Assembly: GCA_017311315.1 (NCBI GenBank)
Contig: CM029617.1
Span: 2,584,681 to 2,648,680, forward strand
Direction of reading: 5' to 3'
Source of the DNA: Dendrocalamus latiflorus
Lineage: Eukaryota; Streptophyta; Magnoliopsida; Poales; Poaceae
Length of the DNA stretch: 64,000 bases
Positions within the stretch are counted from its first letter, which is position 1, and every line of letters starts with the position of its first letter. A program made the translations under genes and the position numbers. Positions 61,541 to 64,000 of this stretch are shown piece after piece. The notes under the pieces are model-generated. The model worked only from the letters and a program-made list of their open reading frames with translations, had not been told where the DNA came from and made no database searches.

Positions 61541-64000
61541 TATAAAATAATAAGTCATATAAAAATCACGCAGGAGAATAATAACTAGAGACTTTACATT
61601 ATTACAATAATTATCTAGCAAGGTTAAGTTCGTAAGTACATATAACTTATACAAAGAAGATACGGATTATTTAAATACCATATCTCTCGAGGATGACATT
61701 CCAGTCGCCTACTCATTCCAACTGCTGAGTAGGACGTCTATCTCGTCCTAGTCCTCGACACATCACACTTGTTTCACGTGGCATCCTCTGGGCCTGTATA
61801 CCTCATGTCCCACTCGAGATATTTCGCGGCTGGACTATGATCTAACAAAGGAATTTAATAGTAATGGTGAGTACAAAGTACTCAGGAAACGTTAATAGCA
61901 ATTATGCAATGAAATGATTCATCTCTTCATAATCAATTCTCATATCCCATCTATCTATTCTCTATCCATAAAATAGGTTAGTAGGTTAAAAGAAAATATG
62001 CATATTTTAGTATTTCAAATATACTATTCACCTCGGTGAAAAAAAGAAGCCTTAGTTGTTGTCCCTAGCTTCCAATCCAGAAAACAAACATAAATTTATG
62101 ATTTTATTAGCATTACGCAGGCTTGTGTCATTTTATCTATAACTACTCTCAGCTCTTTACAACGAGGTTATCCGCACTTCTTTAGATACGGTGCCGAGTT
62201 AGAGTACATAGAACGTTTCCCTAGTCCGTTATTATATCTCCACCTAACTATTCATAGTCAATGACTTGGGGCGGTATCTTACCCTCACCCAATACCCACC
62301 AACTGTGAACTAGTTGTTGGTCAGGACGGTCTAACCCTCACCCGACACTCCAGTACGCTAATGTATACACCTAGGCTCACCACTTCTAAGCTCTATTCTA
62401 GTTCTAGCTCCGTCTGCTTTAGATCCATTACTTCTAGGCTGTATACTAGTTCTAGTCTCCTCTACCTAATTATGCTACTTACCCACGTGAAGATGATAAT
62501 AACTTTGTAAGGTAGCATTTTCTGCTCGTCAAATCAAGAATATGATTGGCATTAGAAATACAGCTCTCTACACGAGTGAAAGTTGTTTAGTCCTTACATC
62601 ATAAGATATTTTAATACAACATGTGATAATAGATATTATACATAATTTAGTTTCCTTAAGTGACATAACTAAACAGAGTGATCAAAGGTAAACTTGCCTT
62701 GGTACTCGTAGAATGCCTCGGTCTCAACCGTGACTTATTCAGTTTCCTTTTTAGCCCCGGTCCATCCTCTGTATTACATAGCATATTTTATGATTTTAGA
62801 AAACTAATTATAGATACAGTTCCATGATATTATTGTGTTGATTTCTCGGTTGAGCTTTCATATTTGTTGGCACATATTTTCCTTGGTGATTTACTTATTC
62901 TTTAGTTGATATCTTATTATTCTAGCCTATTATCGCTCTCAACTGTTTATCTAGTCGACCCGAATCTCCTACACAGAACCAGCCTGGCCTGCTGGCCACC
63001 GGCCCACACTGCACCTCCATTGGCCTAACACACGCACCACCATGTTGGCCCACACACGCAGCCAGCCCAACACACATAACCCACCCACGCATGCACGCAC
63101 ACTGCCGCATTGGCCCACACATGTGCACTTCTACTACCGCGCCGACCCACATTCACACACGCATGCAACGGCACACACATGAGCACACTCACTCCCTTTC
63201 TTCTCTCTCGCTCGATTGCCTTTTCCCCTGGTTGCTCTCCCTCCTCCCTTAGCGACGTTCTGCCACCGGCGCCTTACCTTTGCCATGGTCCCCGCGCCTC
63301 CTACTCACCACCATGGTCTAACGGTGCTGGTAGTGACAGATCTGGGTGTGACACCAACGGATCGGGTGCCTTCCTACTATGGCACCGTCGATCTCCCCAA
63401 CTCCAGTTCCCCTTTGTTCCCGCACCTCTTCTCCTCCTCGTTTGGCCTGATCCAGTGTTGGTAGTAGTGGATCTAGGCGTGGTCCCACCGGATCGATGTT
63501 TCTCCCTCCAATCCTTAACTAAACCCATTCTACTTTCGTGTTCTTTGCCTTATTACGATTGATTTGTTTTTCTTTCTTATGCACGGGGTGAATGCGGTGG
63601 TGATGTTGTCTCGCGGTTGAGCAACCGTGACGGGGCTTAGAGGTCAGCATGACCTGGGGAGCATGCCCAGTCTATCGAGTGCGCACTAGTGGCCATCTGC
63701 GTGTTGGACGTCGCTGCCTTGAGCCAGTGATGCTAGTTGTTGTGGCTCTAACCGGCTGAGATAAGAGTTAAGCTTCCCCCCTCTTGATGAGGTCATCCAC
63801 GATGTGTGGCGCTTTTTTGGGGGTGAGATGTGGGGGACAATGGAATGGATAAGGGTGTGGTGACCTACTTGATTTGGTCGGATCGGGAATAGGTCGTGAT
63901 GGAGGTGGCGGTGGTCCTCCCCCACGTGCTTCCCCATTGGTTGACTTCTCCTCTAATCTCGGTCGATTCTTCGCTCTTGAGCCATCTAGGATGCGGTTCA
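61541..64000 (-). mobile_element. Truncated LTR of family A, inverted
   Basis: Read on the minus strand it aligns with the 12.7-17.7 kb solo LTR. GGTGGAGATATAAT, a CTGTACTCT-like stretch, the GCACCGTATCTAA / GCGCCGCATCTAA pair, ACACAAGCCTGCGTAATGCT against ATACAAGCTTGCGCAATGCT, and CTGAGTACTTTGTACTCACC all occur in the same order. The terminal ~60 bp of the LTR is missing on the left and the element leaves the window on the right. 62980-63570 is the GC- and CA-rich part. Similarity is moderate, so the copy is older or from a subfamily. Confidence 0.75.

Overview
The window is plant nuclear DNA, almost certainly from a grass and most likely rice (Oryza). Four spliced genes have GT-AG introns and GC-rich 5' ends. 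Long stretches between them are full of MITEs, a Harbinger element, a hAT element, long-LTR Ty3/gypsy elements and a MULE transposase/FAR1 gene. There are no bacterial or organellar features. I recognise no tRNA or rRNA genes and no CRISPR array. The species call rests on repeat style and gene structure, not on a search.

1-8.0 kb: the 3' part of an 11-exon Ulp1 (C48 peptidase)-like gene whose catalytic His and Cys positions look substituted. It faces (convergently) a five-exon FAR1/MULE-type gene of 802 codons with FAR1, DDE, SWIM and two zinc-knuckle motifs. A 276-bp tandem duplication lies between them. A scrambled copy of Ulp1-gene exons lies at 7.57-7.99 kb, beyond the FAR1 gene. 8.2-11.2 kb: a 2.9-kb element with ~660-bp inverted arms, sitting between two (TA)n arrays. 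12.47-18.1 kb: a LINE remnant split by a 4.95-kb solo LTR (TSD GAAGG).

19.8-24.3 kb: a ten-exon gene for a two-RRM RNA-binding protein on the minus strand, followed by a foldback MITE. 25.2-28.5 kb: part of a minus-strand LTR retrotransposon (2.8-kb LTR, PBS and a 79-bp minisatellite). 29.1-33.2 kb: a PIF/Harbinger element with both transposase and Myb-like genes; the transposase has an in-frame stop and a damaged splice junction. 34.9-38.2 kb: a Tourist-like MITE, a 2.26-kb non-autonomous hAT (TSD TCGCCGAT) carrying a nested 0.9-kb foldback, and a second foldback MITE.

41.8-45.3 kb: an IST1-like ESCRT-III regulator gene ending in a MIM1 motif. 48.85-50.62 kb: a TMA7 gene (63 aa). 51.1-60.3 kb: a complete non-autonomous Ty3/gypsy-type element. 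Its 2.4-kb LTRs appear to differ by one base, its TSD is GTTTC, and only a scrap of integrase C-terminus remains inside. 61.5-64.0 kb: an inverted, truncated LTR of the same family as the 12.7-17.7 kb solo LTR.

The conserved host genes are the RRM protein, the IST1-like protein and TMA7. The Ulp1-like and FAR1 genes are transposon-related or domesticated. Everything else is mobile or repetitive DNA, and the nesting allows relative dating of insertions.
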